Shown: one piece after another, positions 1-9,112 of the stretch
How positions within the stretch are numbered: the stretch's first letter is position 1
Layout: the number at the start of each line of letters is the position of its first letter
Assembly (NCBI RefSeq): GCF_024296665.1
Contig: NZ_CP100762.1
Coordinates: 2,108,001-2,172,000 of the forward strand
Origin: Salinilacihabitans rarus
Lineage (GTDB): Archaea; Halobacteriota; Halobacteria; Halobacteriales; Natrialbaceae
DNA: 64,000 nt
Direction of reading: 5' to 3'
Translations under genes and position numbers: made by a program
Notes under the pieces: generated by a model
What the model saw: the letters and a program-made list of their open reading frames with translations, nothing else
Databases searched by the model: none
Told to the model about the DNA's origin: nothing

Positions 1-1089
1 GTCCCACGGGTGTACGAGAAGATCTACGACGCCATCCGCGAGCAGGCCAGCGAGTCCGCGTTCAAAGAGCGCATCTTCGAGTGGGCGACCGAGGTGAGCA
101 AGGACTACTACCGCGCCGACCGGCCGGGGCCGGGGCTGAAACTGAAGATGAAACTCGCCGACGCGCTCGTCTTCTCGCAGGTCAAGGAGGCGCTCGGGGG
201 GAACGTCGAGGTGCTCGTCAGCGGCGGCGGCACCCTCTCGTCGGACCTCTGTACGCTCTACCACGGGATGGGGCTGCCCATCTACGAGGGTTACGGCCTC
301 ACCGAGACCGCGCCGGTCGTGACGACGAACCCGCCCGAGGACCCGAAGATCGGCACCATCGGCCCGGTCGTCCCCGGCTGCGAGGTGAAGATCGACCGGA
401 GCGTCGTCCCCGAGAGCGAGGTCTCCGACACCCTCGGCGACGTGGGCGAGTTGCTCGTGAAGGGGCCAAACGTCACCGACGGCTACTGGAACAAACCCGA
501 GGCGACCGAACGCGCGTTCACGGAGGACGTCCCCGCGAGCGACGCGAGCGAGGAGTCGGAAGACGCGTCTTCCGGAAGGTGGTTCCGTACCGGCGACATC
601 GTTCACCTGCGCCCCGACGGCTACCTCGTCTTCCGCGAGCGGGCGAAACAGATCCTCGTGCTCTCGACGGGGAAGAACGTCGCGCCCGCCCCCATCGAGG
701 ACGCCTTCGCCGCCAGCGAGGTCGTCGAGCAGGCGATGGTCGTCGGCGACGGCGAGAAGTTCGTCTCCGCCCTGCTCGTCCCGAACGTCAACGGCCTGCA
801 GTCGATCGCCGACGAATCGGGGATCGACCTGCCCGACGACCCCGAGGGACTCTGCGAGTCCGACCTCGCCCGCGAAATCGTCGCCCGCGAGGTCGGCCGG
901 ATCAACGAGCGCTTCGAGGCCCACGAGACGATCAAGGAGTTTCGCCTCGTCCCCGAGGAGTTCACCGAGGAAAACGAGATGCTCACCCCCACCATGAAGA
1001 AAAAGCGGCGGACGATCCGCGACTACTACGCCGAGGAGATCGAGGACATCTACGAGGAGCCCACCGCCGAGGGGATCGAGGCCAGTTGA
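1..1089 (+). CDS. Long-chain acyl-CoA synthetase, AMP-forming (5' end outside window)
   Basis: C-terminal 362 residues of an ANL-superfamily acyl-CoA ligase, which activates fatty acids through an acyl-adenylate and transfers them to CoA. The adenylation core motif YEGYGLTETAP is near residue 94 of the visible part, followed by the GELLVKGPNV and WFRTGDIVHLRPDGYL segments and a C-terminal subdomain ending in TPTMKKKR, which carries the usual catalytic lysine region. The reading frame is open to base 1, so the true start lies upstream; the GTG at base 10 is unlikely to be the start because the N-terminal half of the family is missing. About 105 bases separate it from the next gene. Family assignment is firm; the chain length of the substrate is not known. 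Confidence 0.9.
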   Translation, partial: VPRVYEKIYDAIREQASESAFKERIFEWATEVSKDYYRADRPGPGLKLKMKLADALVFSQVKEALGGNVEVLVSGGGTLSSDLCTLYHGMGLPIYEGYGLTETAPVVTTNPPEDPKIGTIGPVVPGCEVKIDRSVVPESEVSDTLGDVGELLVKGPNVTDGYWNKPEATERAFTEDVPASDASEESEDASSGRWFRTGDIVHLRPDGYLVFRERAKQILVLSTGKNVAPAPIEDAFAASEVVEQAMVVGDGEKFVSALLVPNVNGLQSIADESGIDLPDDPEGLCESDLAREIVAREVGRINERFEAHETIKEFRLVPEEFTEENEMLTPTMKKKRRTIRDYYAEEIEDIYEEPTAEGIEAS

Positions 1090-1194
1090 TCGCGGAGTTC
1101 GACCGAACGGCTCTTGCGGGTTCGGGCCCGAAAGGCGACCGAATGGGAGCCGTCGTCACCGTCGCGGCCGCCGACCGTCCCGGAGGTGAGCCCG

Positions 1195-2340
1195 GTGGGC
1201 ACTGACGACCCGGGCCGGAGCGTCGGCGGGGCCGTCGGCGCGGAGACCGTCGAGGCCGCCGATCCGGACGCGCCGGTCGCGCTCGAACTCGACGGGGTGA
1301 CGAAGCGATACGGCGGGACGGCCGCCGTCGAGGACGTCACGCTCGCGGTCCGCGAGGGGGAGTTTTTCACCCTCGTCGGGCCGTCGGGCTGTGGCAAGAC
1401 CACGACGCTGCGGCTGATCGCCGGCTTCGAGGAGCCGACCGCGGGAACGATCCGGTTTCGGGGGACCGACGTCGCGGGCGTCCCCCCGGAGGAGCGCGAC
1501 GTCGGCGTCGTCTTCCAGAACTACGCGCTGTTCCCGCACATGACCGTCGGCGAGAACGTCGCCTACGGCCTGCGCTTCTCGGCGCCGCCGGGCGGCGTCT
1601 CGACGGACGAGCGCGTCGCCGAGTTGCTGGAACTCGTCGACCTCGCGGGGATGGAAGACCGCGAGCCCGACAGCCTCTCGGGCGGCCAGCAACAGCGGGT
1701 CGCCATCGCCCGCGCGCTGGCACCCGGCCCGGACGTGCTGTTGCTCGACGAGCCGATGAGCGCGCTGGACGCCCGCCTGCGCGAGCGCCTCCGGGTGCAG
1801 GTGCGGGCCATCCAGTCGGAACTCGACATCACGACCGTCTACGTCACCCACGATCAGGAGGAGGCGCTTGCCATCTCCGACCGCGTCGCCGTGATGGCCG
1901 CGGGCGGCCTCGAACAGGTCGCGAGCCCGCGGACGGTCTACCGCCGGCCCGCGACGCGGTTCGTCGCGGAGTTCGTCGGGGACAACAACGTCTTCGAGGG
2001 CGAAGTCGTCGACGCCGGCGCCGACCGCGCGCGCGTCCGCGTCGGCGCGGAGACGTTCGCGGTGGCCGTCCCCGACCGGGAGGTCCGCGCCGGCGACCGG
2101 GTGGCGTTTTGCGTCCGCCCGGAGCGCCTCGCGGTCGCGCGCGAGGGCGACGGCGAGGCCGCGGTCGGGGAGAACGCGCTCGCGGCGACCGTCGCGAGCG
2201 CCGAGTTCCTCGGCGAGACGAGTCGCGTCCGCCTCGCGGCCGGCGACCGCGAACTGCTGGTCCGGGCGACGGAACCGCCGTCGGGGGAGGTCGTCGTCGG
2301 CTTCGACCCCGCGGACGCACACGTGATCGGGGTCGGATGA
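1195..2340 (+). CDS. ABC transporter ATP-binding protein, PotA/UgpC-like with TOBE domain
   Basis: ATPase subunit of an ABC importer, 381 residues. Walker A GPSGCGKTTT is near residue 62, the Q-loop in VFQNYALFPHM, the signature LSGGQQQRVAIARAL near residue 161 and Walker B VLLLDEPMSALDA near residue 182. The C-terminal third (about 290-381) looks like a TOBE/MalK-type regulatory domain. The GTG at 1195 was chosen because GGAGGTGA (1183-1189), a near-perfect match to the archaeal 16S anti-Shine-Dalgarno, ends five bases before it; the frame is open further upstream. No permease or binding protein lies beside it, so it is an orphan or serves a transporter encoded elsewhere. Substrates of this subfamily include polyamines, sugars, iron and thiamine; none can be chosen here. 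Confidence 0.85.
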   Translation: MGTDDPGRSVGGAVGAETVEAADPDAPVALELDGVTKRYGGTAAVEDVTLAVREGEFFTLVGPSGCGKTTTLRLIAGFEEPTAGTIRFRGTDVAGVPPEERDVGVVFQNYALFPHMTVGENVAYGLRFSAPPGGVSTDERVAELLELVDLAGMEDREPDSLSGGQQQRVAIARALAPGPDVLLLDEPMSALDARLRERLRVQVRAIQSELDITTVYVTHDQEEALAISDRVAVMAAGGLEQVASPRTVYRRPATRFVAEFVGDNNVFEGEVVDAGADRARVRVGAETFAVAVPDREVRAGDRVAFCVRPERLAVAREGDGEAAVGENALAATVASAEFLGETSRVRLAAGDRELLVRATEPPSGEVVVGFDPADAHVIGVG

Positions 2341-2392
2341 GAGTCGGGGTATCGAGGCACACATTCATACTGACCTGACACCAAGTGAGCCC

Positions 2393-3193
2393 ATGCCAGC
2401 CTCGCGTCTCTACCGACTGAACACCGCGGAGTGGACCCTCGACTACAGCGCCGCCGTCCAGTTGCAAAACCCCGGCGAGCCCTTCCCCGGCTGGTGCCCG
2501 TGTTACCTGATCGAGCACCCGGAGGGGCTCGTCCTCTTCGACACGGGCGTCAGCCGCGAGATGGCCGCCGACCCCGAGGGGTACGGGCCGACCGGCGCGC
2601 CCCACATGGCCGAGTTGCTCCAGACGCTCGACCTCTCGGTCGGCCGCTCGCCCGTCGAGTGGCTCGCCGAGTTGGGCTACGAGCCGTCGGACGTCGACCA
2701 CGTCGTGCTGTCGCACCTGCACGTCGACCACGCCGGGAACGTCGACGCGTTCCCCGACGCCGAGGTGATCGTCGGGAAGCGCGAACTCCGGTACGCGTTC
2801 TGGCCCGACGGCGTCCAGCGGCTCTTTTACCTCGACGGCGACTTCGCGCCGCTGCGCGCGCCCGGCCGCGAGGTGACCGCAGTGACGGGCGAACACGACG
2901 TCTTCGGCGACGGCAGCGTCGTCTCGTTCCCGACGCCGGGACACACCCCCGGCCACCGGTCGCTCGCGGTCGACCTCGGCTCGACGAGCGTGCTCCTCGC
3001 CGGCGACGTCGCCAACAGCCGCGCCGGCTACGAGGAGGGGCTGGTGGCGTCGTTCGCGTGGTCGCTCGAGGACTCTCTCGAGTCGATCCGCCGGGTGAAA
3101 GATCGCGCGCGGGCGGCCGACGCCGAGGTGATCGTCCACCACGACCCAGAGGACCAGTCGAAACTGCCCGACCCGCCCGAAGCGCTGGAGTGA
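2393..3193 (+). CDS. Metallo-beta-lactamase-fold hydrolase, N-acyl homoserine lactonase-like
   Basis: 266-residue MBL-fold metalloenzyme. The dinuclear metal site is visible: HLHVDHAGN (HxHxDH) near residue 108, GHTPGH near 183, LAGDVAN near 203 and a late histidine pair in VHHDPE near 249. Length and arrangement resemble the AttM/AiiA-type lactonase group, so a cyclic ester or lactone substrate is plausible, but many MBL-fold enzymes share these motifs and the real substrate is unknown. It follows the ABC ATPase gene by 52 bases and converges with the next operon, its stop lying two bases from the opposite gene. Confidence 0.8.
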   Translation: MPASRLYRLNTAEWTLDYSAAVQLQNPGEPFPGWCPCYLIEHPEGLVLFDTGVSREMAADPEGYGPTGAPHMAELLQTLDLSVGRSPVEWLAELGYEPSDVDHVVLSHLHVDHAGNVDAFPDAEVIVGKRELRYAFWPDGVQRLFYLDGDFAPLRAPGREVTAVTGEHDVFGDGSVVSFPTPGHTPGHRSLAVDLGSTSVLLAGDVANSRAGYEEGLVASFAWSLEDSLESIRRVKDRARAADAEVIVHHDPEDQSKLPDPPEALE

Positions 3194-3195
3194 CC

Positions 3196-3783
3196 TCAGG
3201 TGACGACCGAGACGACGCCGAAGAGGATGAGGACGCCGGTGACGTCACAGACGTTGGTGACGATCGGAATCGTCGTGTCGTCGGGGTCGTAGCCGAGGCG
3301 GTAGGAGACGTAGACCGAGGCGGAACTGACGATCACGACCCAGACGGCCAGCACCATCCCGGAGACGACCGTGATGACCATCAGGCGGGGGAGCCCGAGG
3401 GTGCCCCCGAGGACGCGGCCGATCGCCCACGAGGCGACGCCGAGCAGGACGAAGACCGTGGCGGCGAGGCCGAACACGGCGCCGACGGTCGCCCGCACGT
3501 AGGGGTTGTTCGGCGAGAACTCGAGCAGGCCGAGGTGCAGTTGCGTCGAGAGCCGCGCGGACATGATCGAGCCGAGGTTGCCCGCGGTGCCGATCATCAC
3601 GGGGACGAGCACGAGCAGCGAGGGCTGTTCGAGCAACTGCTCCTCGAAGGTTTCGAGGACGGTCCCCGACCCCATCTGGAGCACCGACAGCGCCGCCAGC
3701 AGGGGGACGAGCGTCCGGACCATCGCGCCGATCGACCACTCGTCGACGTAGCCGTCCTCGTACGACGAGAGGTCCGCGCTCAC
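3196..3783 (-). CDS. MgtE-type divalent cation transporter, half protein 2
   Basis: 195-residue membrane protein corresponding to one MgtE (SLC41) membrane domain, expected to move Mg2+ or another divalent cation. About five hydrophobic segments follow a short acidic N-terminus. The family hallmark MIGTAGNLGSIMSARLST is near residue 72. It has neither the N-terminal regulatory domain nor the CBS domains of bacterial MgtE. The GTG start at 3783 overlaps the TGA of the upstream partner by four bases (GTGA), so the two are translationally coupled and probably form a heterodimer. Substrate is inferred from the family. Confidence 0.85.
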   Translation of the reverse strand: MSADLSSYEDGYVDEWSIGAMVRTLVPLLAALSVLQMGSGTVLETFEEQLLEQPSLLVLVPVMIGTAGNLGSIMSARLSTQLHLGLLEFSPNNPYVRATVGAVFGLAATVFVLLGVASWAIGRVLGGTLGLPRLMVITVVSGMVLAVWVVIVSSASVYVSYRLGYDPDDTTIPIVTNVCDVTGVLILFGVVSVVT

Positions 3784-4352
3784 AGGATCACCCCGGCGAC
3801 GGCGATGCCCACGAGGAGGAACGCGACGCCGAAGACGTCGCCGACGGTCGTCACGACGGGGCCGATCACGTTGTCGGGGTCGAGCCCCCGGCGGTAGCCC
3901 TTGAAGATGACGGTGAGCAACACCCCGAGCATGGCGACCGCCGACAGCAGCGCCGCCACGAAGAGGATGATGACGAGTTCGAACAGGTTCGCCGACCGTC
4001 CGAGCGCGAGCGTGACCCCCCACGCGAGGACGGCGATGAACACCGAGACGAGGATGCCGTTGAGAAACGAGGCGATGATCGCGTTACGCAGGCGGCCGCT
4101 CCACTCGAAGCGGGGCTCGATCAGCCCCTGGTGGAGGGCACTCGAGAGGCGCGCGCCGAGCGAACCGTAGACGCCCCCGCGGGTCGCGAGAAACGCCGGG
4201 AGCAGGAGCAAGAGCCCGGGAACGCTCTCGATCCCGGCGCGCATCGCCTCCGTGCCGAGGATCGTCCCCGCGAACAGCCCGGCGACGAGACTCACGAGGA
4301 TCACCGGCAGCGACTGCCGGTAGACGTCGAGGGCGGTGTCGTGACGCGGCAT
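3780..4352 (-). CDS. MgtE-type divalent cation transporter, half protein 1
   Basis: 190-residue membrane protein, the upstream partner of the gene at 3196-3783. Hydrophobic segments begin at about residue 15 (LPVILVSLVAGLFAGTILG). The conserved LLPAFLATRGGVYGSLGARL segment, near residue 49, is the MgtE membrane-domain signature (P..l..rGg.gs.l.aRls). It also lacks CBS domains. Two single-domain MgtE proteins encoded with a four-base overlap is the arrangement expected for a two-subunit transporter. The ATG at 4352 gives the normal N-terminus. Confidence 0.85.
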   Translation of the reverse strand: MPRHDTALDVYRQSLPVILVSLVAGLFAGTILGTEAMRAGIESVPGLLLLLPAFLATRGGVYGSLGARLSSALHQGLIEPRFEWSGRLRNAIIASFLNGILVSVFIAVLAWGVTLALGRSANLFELVIILFVAALLSAVAMLGVLLTVIFKGYRRGLDPDNVIGPVVTTVGDVFGVAFLLVGIAVAGVIL

Positions 4353-4417
4353 CTGTCGATAGGTGATTCTCCGGGTCCATTAAGTGTTGGTACGCCGGCC
4401 GGGCCGCCGGCCGTCGA

Positions 4418-4987
4418 TCAGCCCTCCTCCGGCAGGAGGTCGCCGATGGAGCCGCCGACGGCCATCGCGGTCGCGACGACCGAGACGGAACAGAGGTCGA
4501 CCCACGGGTCGGCCCACGTCACCCGCCCCCACAGGGTCATCGTCGCGGCGGCCGTCGCGAACGCGATGCCGAGCACCCACACCGGCCGCCGGGGGACGAC
4601 GCCGAAGTACGGGTCGGTGACCCGCACCTCCCGGAAGTCGGCGACGTAGAGGATGCCGACCACCAGCGCGCCCGCGAGCGCGAGGGTCGCGAGCAGGAAC
4701 GCGGGCCGCGAGGCGAGGAAGGCCCCGATTTCGAGGACGCCGTCCTCGACCAGCAGCGGGATGCCGACGACGACGCTGCCGACGAACGCCTCCGCCTTGT
4801 CCTTGCGGGTGAACTCCGTGATCACCCGCCCGAGGACGCCGGTCGTCGACAGCCGGTCGGCGAGCCGCCGTGCCCGCCTGACCTCGCGTTGCTCGGACGG
4901 GGTGTCGACCGTCTCTTCGAGCGCGTCGAGCTGGTCGAGCAACTCGTCGACGGTGGCCTCCTCGGAACCCGACGCTCGCCGTGACAT
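4418..4987 (-). CDS. DUF2391 family integral membrane protein
   Basis: 189-residue protein. The first 75 residues are hydrophilic with a heptad-like, coiled-coil-prone stretch (VDELLDQLDALEETVD). They are followed by about four membrane segments (around 68-85, 88-110, 130-150 and 163-180) and the C-terminus IGDLLPEEG. The layout resembles the DUF2391 'putative integral membrane protein' family of haloarchaea and cyanobacteria, whose function is unknown. It is transcribed in the same direction as the MgtE pair, 65 bases upstream of it, and could share a transcript. No function is proposed. Confidence 0.65.
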   Translation of the reverse strand: MSRRASGSEEATVDELLDQLDALEETVDTPSEQREVRRARRLADRLSTTGVLGRVITEFTRKDKAEAFVGSVVVGIPLLVEDGVLEIGAFLASRPAFLLATLALAGALVVGILYVADFREVRVTDPYFGVVPRRPVWVLGIAFATAAATMTLWGRVTWADPWVDLCSVSVVATAMAVGGSIGDLLPEEG

Positions 4988-5038
4988 GGGTAGCTCACTC
5001 GTCCGGGGGGAAGAAAAGCCGTCGACTCCGGTGACCCG

Positions 5039-5341
5039 TTACTCGTCGTCGGGCCGGGCGTCCTCCGACCGGGACCCGTCGAGTCGCACGTCGTCCGCGC
5101 GCGAGGGGTGGACGGCGTAACCGCCGCCGGCGTACGGGTCCGTCTCGGGATCGTAGAACTGCTCGCTGCGCGCCAGCAGGTAGACGATGACGCCGAAGAC
5201 CGGCACGAACAGGACGACGGCGGCCCACCGCGCCGGGTCGGCCATCCCGACGTCCGCCGCGTCGAAGTAGGTGAACGCGGCCAGCGACGCGAGGACGAGG
5301 ACGGGGACGCCGACGAGGACGGCAAGCAGTGCGGTACTCAT
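5039..5341 (-). CDS. Small membrane protein, PLDc_N-like
   Basis: 100-residue protein with two membrane segments (about 4-24 and 39-58), then an acidic hydrophilic tail. The WAAVVLFVPVFGVIVYLLAR segment followed by a short polar tail resembles the PLDc_N/SHOCT-associated two-helix domain often found alone in small haloarchaeal proteins. The start is the ATG at 5341; a GTG immediately before it cannot be excluded. Function unknown. It lies between the DUF2391 gene and a zinc-ribbon gene, all on the minus strand. Confidence 0.65.
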   Translation of the reverse strand: MSTALLAVLVGVPVLVLASLAAFTYFDAADVGMADPARWAAVVLFVPVFGVIVYLLARSEQFYDPETDPYAGGGYAVHPSRADDVRLDGSRSEDARPDDE

Positions 5342-5408
5342 CACGCGAGCGAACGCGTTCGCTCGCCGTAAGTGGCTCGCCCGACCGCGGCGAGCGCGGG
5401 CGACGCCC

Positions 5409-5663
5409 TCACATCGAGCGCCGGTAGTGACAGTGCGGGCAGTACATCGTCCCCTCCCGGAGCAACAGGAGACTCTGCTCGCACCGATCACACGGGTGAC
5501 AGACCGAGATGCCGCCCGTCTCGCGCGCGAGCGCGTCGACGGTGTTGCGCAACTGCACCAGCGCACGCTCGTCCGCCTCCAGTCGCTCGGTGAGTCGATC
5601 GAGGCGAGCCAGCATCGTGCGCTCCCGCCGGCGGTCCGCGGGCAGCGGGGGAAGTGGGCTCAT
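5409..5663 (-). CDS. Small zinc-ribbon protein with N-terminal coiled coil
   Basis: 84-residue protein. Residues about 10-48 form an amphipathic, leucine-rich helix (LARLDRLTERLEADERALVQ), probably a coiled coil. The C-terminal 30 residues carry HPCDRCEQS and YCPHCHYRR, that is two CxxC knuckles, a zinc ribbon of the rubredoxin type. Small single-ribbon proteins of this kind are abundant in haloarchaea and are generally thought to bind proteins or nucleic acids. The specific role is unknown. The ATG at 5663 was chosen because the upstream extension of this frame is low-complexity antisense sequence. Confidence 0.65.
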   Translation of the reverse strand: MSPLPPLPADRRRERTMLARLDRLTERLEADERALVQLRNTVDALARETGGISVCHPCDRCEQSLLLLREGTMYCPHCHYRRSM

Positions 5664-5810
5664 CGGGGAGGCTAGGCTCTCAGCGGAGAAAAGCCGTGCT
5701 ACTGGCGTCAACGTGCCCGATAGTCCGACTTTCGGGCCTGGCCCCGGTCGGTTCGCCGCGGGCCGACGGTCGCGCCCGCGATAACGTCGTGTTAACCGAC
5801 AGGTCGTCCG

Positions 5811-5820
5811 ATTATACGGT
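5811..5820 (+). promoter_or_regulatory. TATA-like promoter element upstream of the Tat-exported propeller gene
   Basis: An A/T-rich box (ATTATACGGT) in an otherwise G+C-rich intergenic region. The expected start site would be near 5842, giving a leader of about 80 nt before the ATG at 5926, where GGAGA lies a few bases ahead of the start. Confidence 0.45.
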
Positions 5821-5925
5821 TCATTACCAATTACACTCACGCGCGAGTGAACCCGGCCGAGCGCCGGCCCGCCCGCGCTCGCGGCACGACCCGCCGGCGG
5901 GCTCCGGCGGTCGGCCGGAGAAACC

Positions 5926-7689
5926 ATGTCCACGGAAGACACGGAGCGAACGACTCGCGACGCGGACTCGAATCGGTGGTCGACGGGACGACGGGGGCTG
6001 TTGCGGACCGTCGGCGTCGGGCTGGGCGGACTGGCGCTGACCGGGACCGGCGTAACGGCCGCGACGACGGCGACGACCGACTGCGCGGCGGGACCCGAGA
6101 TCAGAACGTACGCCGGCGGGACGGTCAACTTCGGACGCATCCGCGCCGAGGAGGCCGGCGGGACGCCGCCGGCGGACGCGTTCGCGGCCTCGACGCCGCC
6201 GGGCGCGGACGAACGCGTGCCCGGCGCGGCCGAGAGCGCGCGACTGGCCGCCCGGGAGACCGACGACGGCGACGGGCCGCTCTCGGTCAGGACCGAGTAC
6301 GACGGCGTGACCGCCGAGGACACCCGCGGCGGCGTCCCCTCGGACTCGCAGGTCGCGGCGGGTACCGGGACGGTCGTCCACGCGCTCAACCAGCAGGTCG
6401 CCATCTACAGCGCCCAGTCCGGCGAGCGCGAGCAGATGGTTCGGCTGGAGCGCATCTGGGAGCCGGTGATCGACGAACCGGAGGGCGGGTTCGCCTTCGG
6501 GATTCCGTTCGTCTTCGACCCGCGGGCGCGCTACGACCGCGAGGCCGACCGGTACGTGATCTGTGCGACGCAGTTCGAACCCGGGTTGACGGCCGACGGC
6601 GAACTCGTCGGCCGCGAGGACCTCGAGGAGGAAGTCGAGGGCGACGGCGACTTCGAGGCGACGCTCGCGCGGCCGCCGCGGGGCTGGTTCGTCGTCGCGG
6701 TCTCGGCGACGAGCAACCCCAACGGCGAGTGGCACGTCTACCGGATCCCGCCGCTGGAAAACGAGGGGCTGGTCGACTACCCGACGCTGGGCCACGACCG
6801 GGACGCGGTCTACCTCACGCAGAACTTCTTCGGCCGGGAGTTCGAGGTGACGCTGCTGGCCCTCGACAAGGCCGCGATGTACGCCGGCGAGGACGTGACG
6901 GCGGCACACTTCAGACGCCTGCAAGACCCCGGCGAGGGTGCCCCGTTCACGTTCACCGTCCAGCCGGCCCAGCAGCCGTTCTCGGGCGGGGAGTCCGGGA
7001 CGTTCTACCTCGTCAACAGCGGCCTCCGCTCGGACGCGCTCACGCTCTGGGAGCTGACGGACCCGCTCTCGGACCCGACGCTGACGTGTCACACTCTCGA
7101 CGCCAACGTCGACCCCTACGCCTTCCCGCCGGCGGCCGAACAGCCGGGAACGGACGCGCTGATCGACACCATCGACACCCGGCTGATGAACGCCGACTAC
7201 GACGACGGCTCGCTCTGGACCGCCCACGCGATCCGGTACGATCCGGACGACGGCGACCCCGTCGCCGCGATCCGGTGGTACGAGATCGACGTCGAGAGCC
7301 GGTCGGTGGTCCAGCAGGGCACCTACGGCGAACCCGACAGGTCGTACTTCCTCCCCACCGTCGGCGCCGACGACGGCCGGACGGTGATCGTCCACAACGT
7401 GAGCGGCCCCCAGACGTTCGTCCGGATGGACGTCGCCGGCCGGCGCGTGGGCCACGAGCCGGGCGAACTCGAAGACGCGTTCGTCGTCGAGGAAGGGAAG
7501 TCGCCGTACGACTACGGCGAGGGGTTCGACGTGATGCGCTGGGGCGACTACAACGGCGTCTCGGTCGACCCCGCGTCGGGACGGTTCTGGACGGTCAGCC
7601 AGTACTCGCCCGACGTCGACGTCCCGCCGGAGGCCGACGAGCGCGACCCCTACTACACGCGGATCGCGGAAGTGGACTTCGAGGGGTGA
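5926..7689 (+). CDS. Tat-exported beta-propeller-like protein of unknown function
   Basis: 587 residues. The N-terminus has a twin-arginine signal (GRRGLLRTVGVGLGGLAL, residues 22-39) without a lipobox cysteine, so the protein should be released or bound outside the cell after folding. The mature part contains a series of motifs seen in a family of bacterial extracellular proteins: VHALNQQVAIYSAQSGE, FDPRARYDREADRYVI, NPNGEWHVYRIPP, DYPTLGHDRDAVYLTQNFF, IRWYEIDV and RWGDYNGVSVDPASGRFW. The repeated aromatic/aspartate pattern suggests a sialidase- or propeller-like fold. No catalytic residues are recognisable. It stands alone and converges with the thiolase gene. Confidence 0.7.
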   Translation: MSTEDTERTTRDADSNRWSTGRRGLLRTVGVGLGGLALTGTGVTAATTATTDCAAGPEIRTYAGGTVNFGRIRAEEAGGTPPADAFAASTPPGADERVPGAAESARLAARETDDGDGPLSVRTEYDGVTAEDTRGGVPSDSQVAAGTGTVVHALNQQVAIYSAQSGEREQMVRLERIWEPVIDEPEGGFAFGIPFVFDPRARYDREADRYVICATQFEPGLTADGELVGREDLEEEVEGDGDFEATLARPPRGWFVVAVSATSNPNGEWHVYRIPPLENEGLVDYPTLGHDRDAVYLTQNFFGREFEVTLLALDKAAMYAGEDVTAAHFRRLQDPGEGAPFTFTVQPAQQPFSGGESGTFYLVNSGLRSDALTLWELTDPLSDPTLTCHTLDANVDPYAFPPAAEQPGTDALIDTIDTRLMNADYDDGSLWTAHAIRYDPDDGDPVAAIRWYEIDVESRSVVQQGTYGEPDRSYFLPTVGADDGRTVIVHNVSGPQTFVRMDVAGRRVGHEPGELEDAFVVEEGKSPYDYGEGFDVMRWGDYNGVSVDPASGRFWTVSQYSPDVDVPPEADERDPYYTRIAEVDFEG

Positions 7690-7692
7690 GTC

Positions 7693-7728
7693 TCAGTCCA
7701 CCGTGAACTCGATCGCCGCGCCCTGCCA
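7693..7728 (-). pseudogene. Relic of a second thiolase C-terminus
   Basis: On the minus strand these 36 bases encode WQGAAIEFTVD followed by a stop, nearly the last eleven residues of the intact thiolase beside it (GQGAAIEFEVA, stop). Twenty-three consecutive bases (7705-7727) are identical to 7826-7848 inside the intact gene. Nothing upstream of the tryptophan resembles a thiolase, so this is a fragment left by a deletion or a short duplication, not a gene. Confidence 0.6.
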
Positions 7729-7735
7729 CGACCAC

Positions 7736-7786
7736 CTTTTGTCTCGGACGGATCGCTCGCTTCGCTCGCGACCGTCCTCACAAAAG
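7736..7786. terminator. Intergenic hairpin between convergent genes
   Basis: An interrupted inverted repeat. CTTTTGT (7736-7742) pairs with ACAAAAG (7780-7786), GGACGG (7746-7751) pairs with CCGTCC (7772-7777), and the centre is the haloarchaeal GCTCGCTTCGCTCGC-type motif. It lies between the stops of the propeller gene and the thiolase gene, so it can act on transcripts from both strands. Terminator function is inferred from position and structure. Confidence 0.45.
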
Positions 7787-7813
7787 CTGGACCAAAAGCC
7801 GTAGTCGAGGAGC

Positions 7814-8950
<1,137 letters not shown>

Positions 8951-9112
8951 ACGCCGGCAATCGTCCCTCACGAACATAAATGACTGTCAAACTCGCGGGG
9001 ACGCGGGGGAAGTTTACCGGACTGCGTCCGACCGAACCCGGCGACCGCGCTCGGTGAAAGGCGCGTTTCACCTTGGGGAGGGGCCTTATGACTGTACGCC
9101 GTCGGTGAACGT

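Noticed and set aside
81-1205. 374-residue Arg-rich frame over the acyl-CoA synthetase
   Set aside because: It is a shadow frame of the synthetase with Arg/Pro-rich, non-acidic translation and no family features.
1156-2364. Long minus-strand frame opposite the ABC ATPase
   Set aside because: Caused by high GC3 on the coding strand; the translation is Arg/Asp/Val-rich low complexity.
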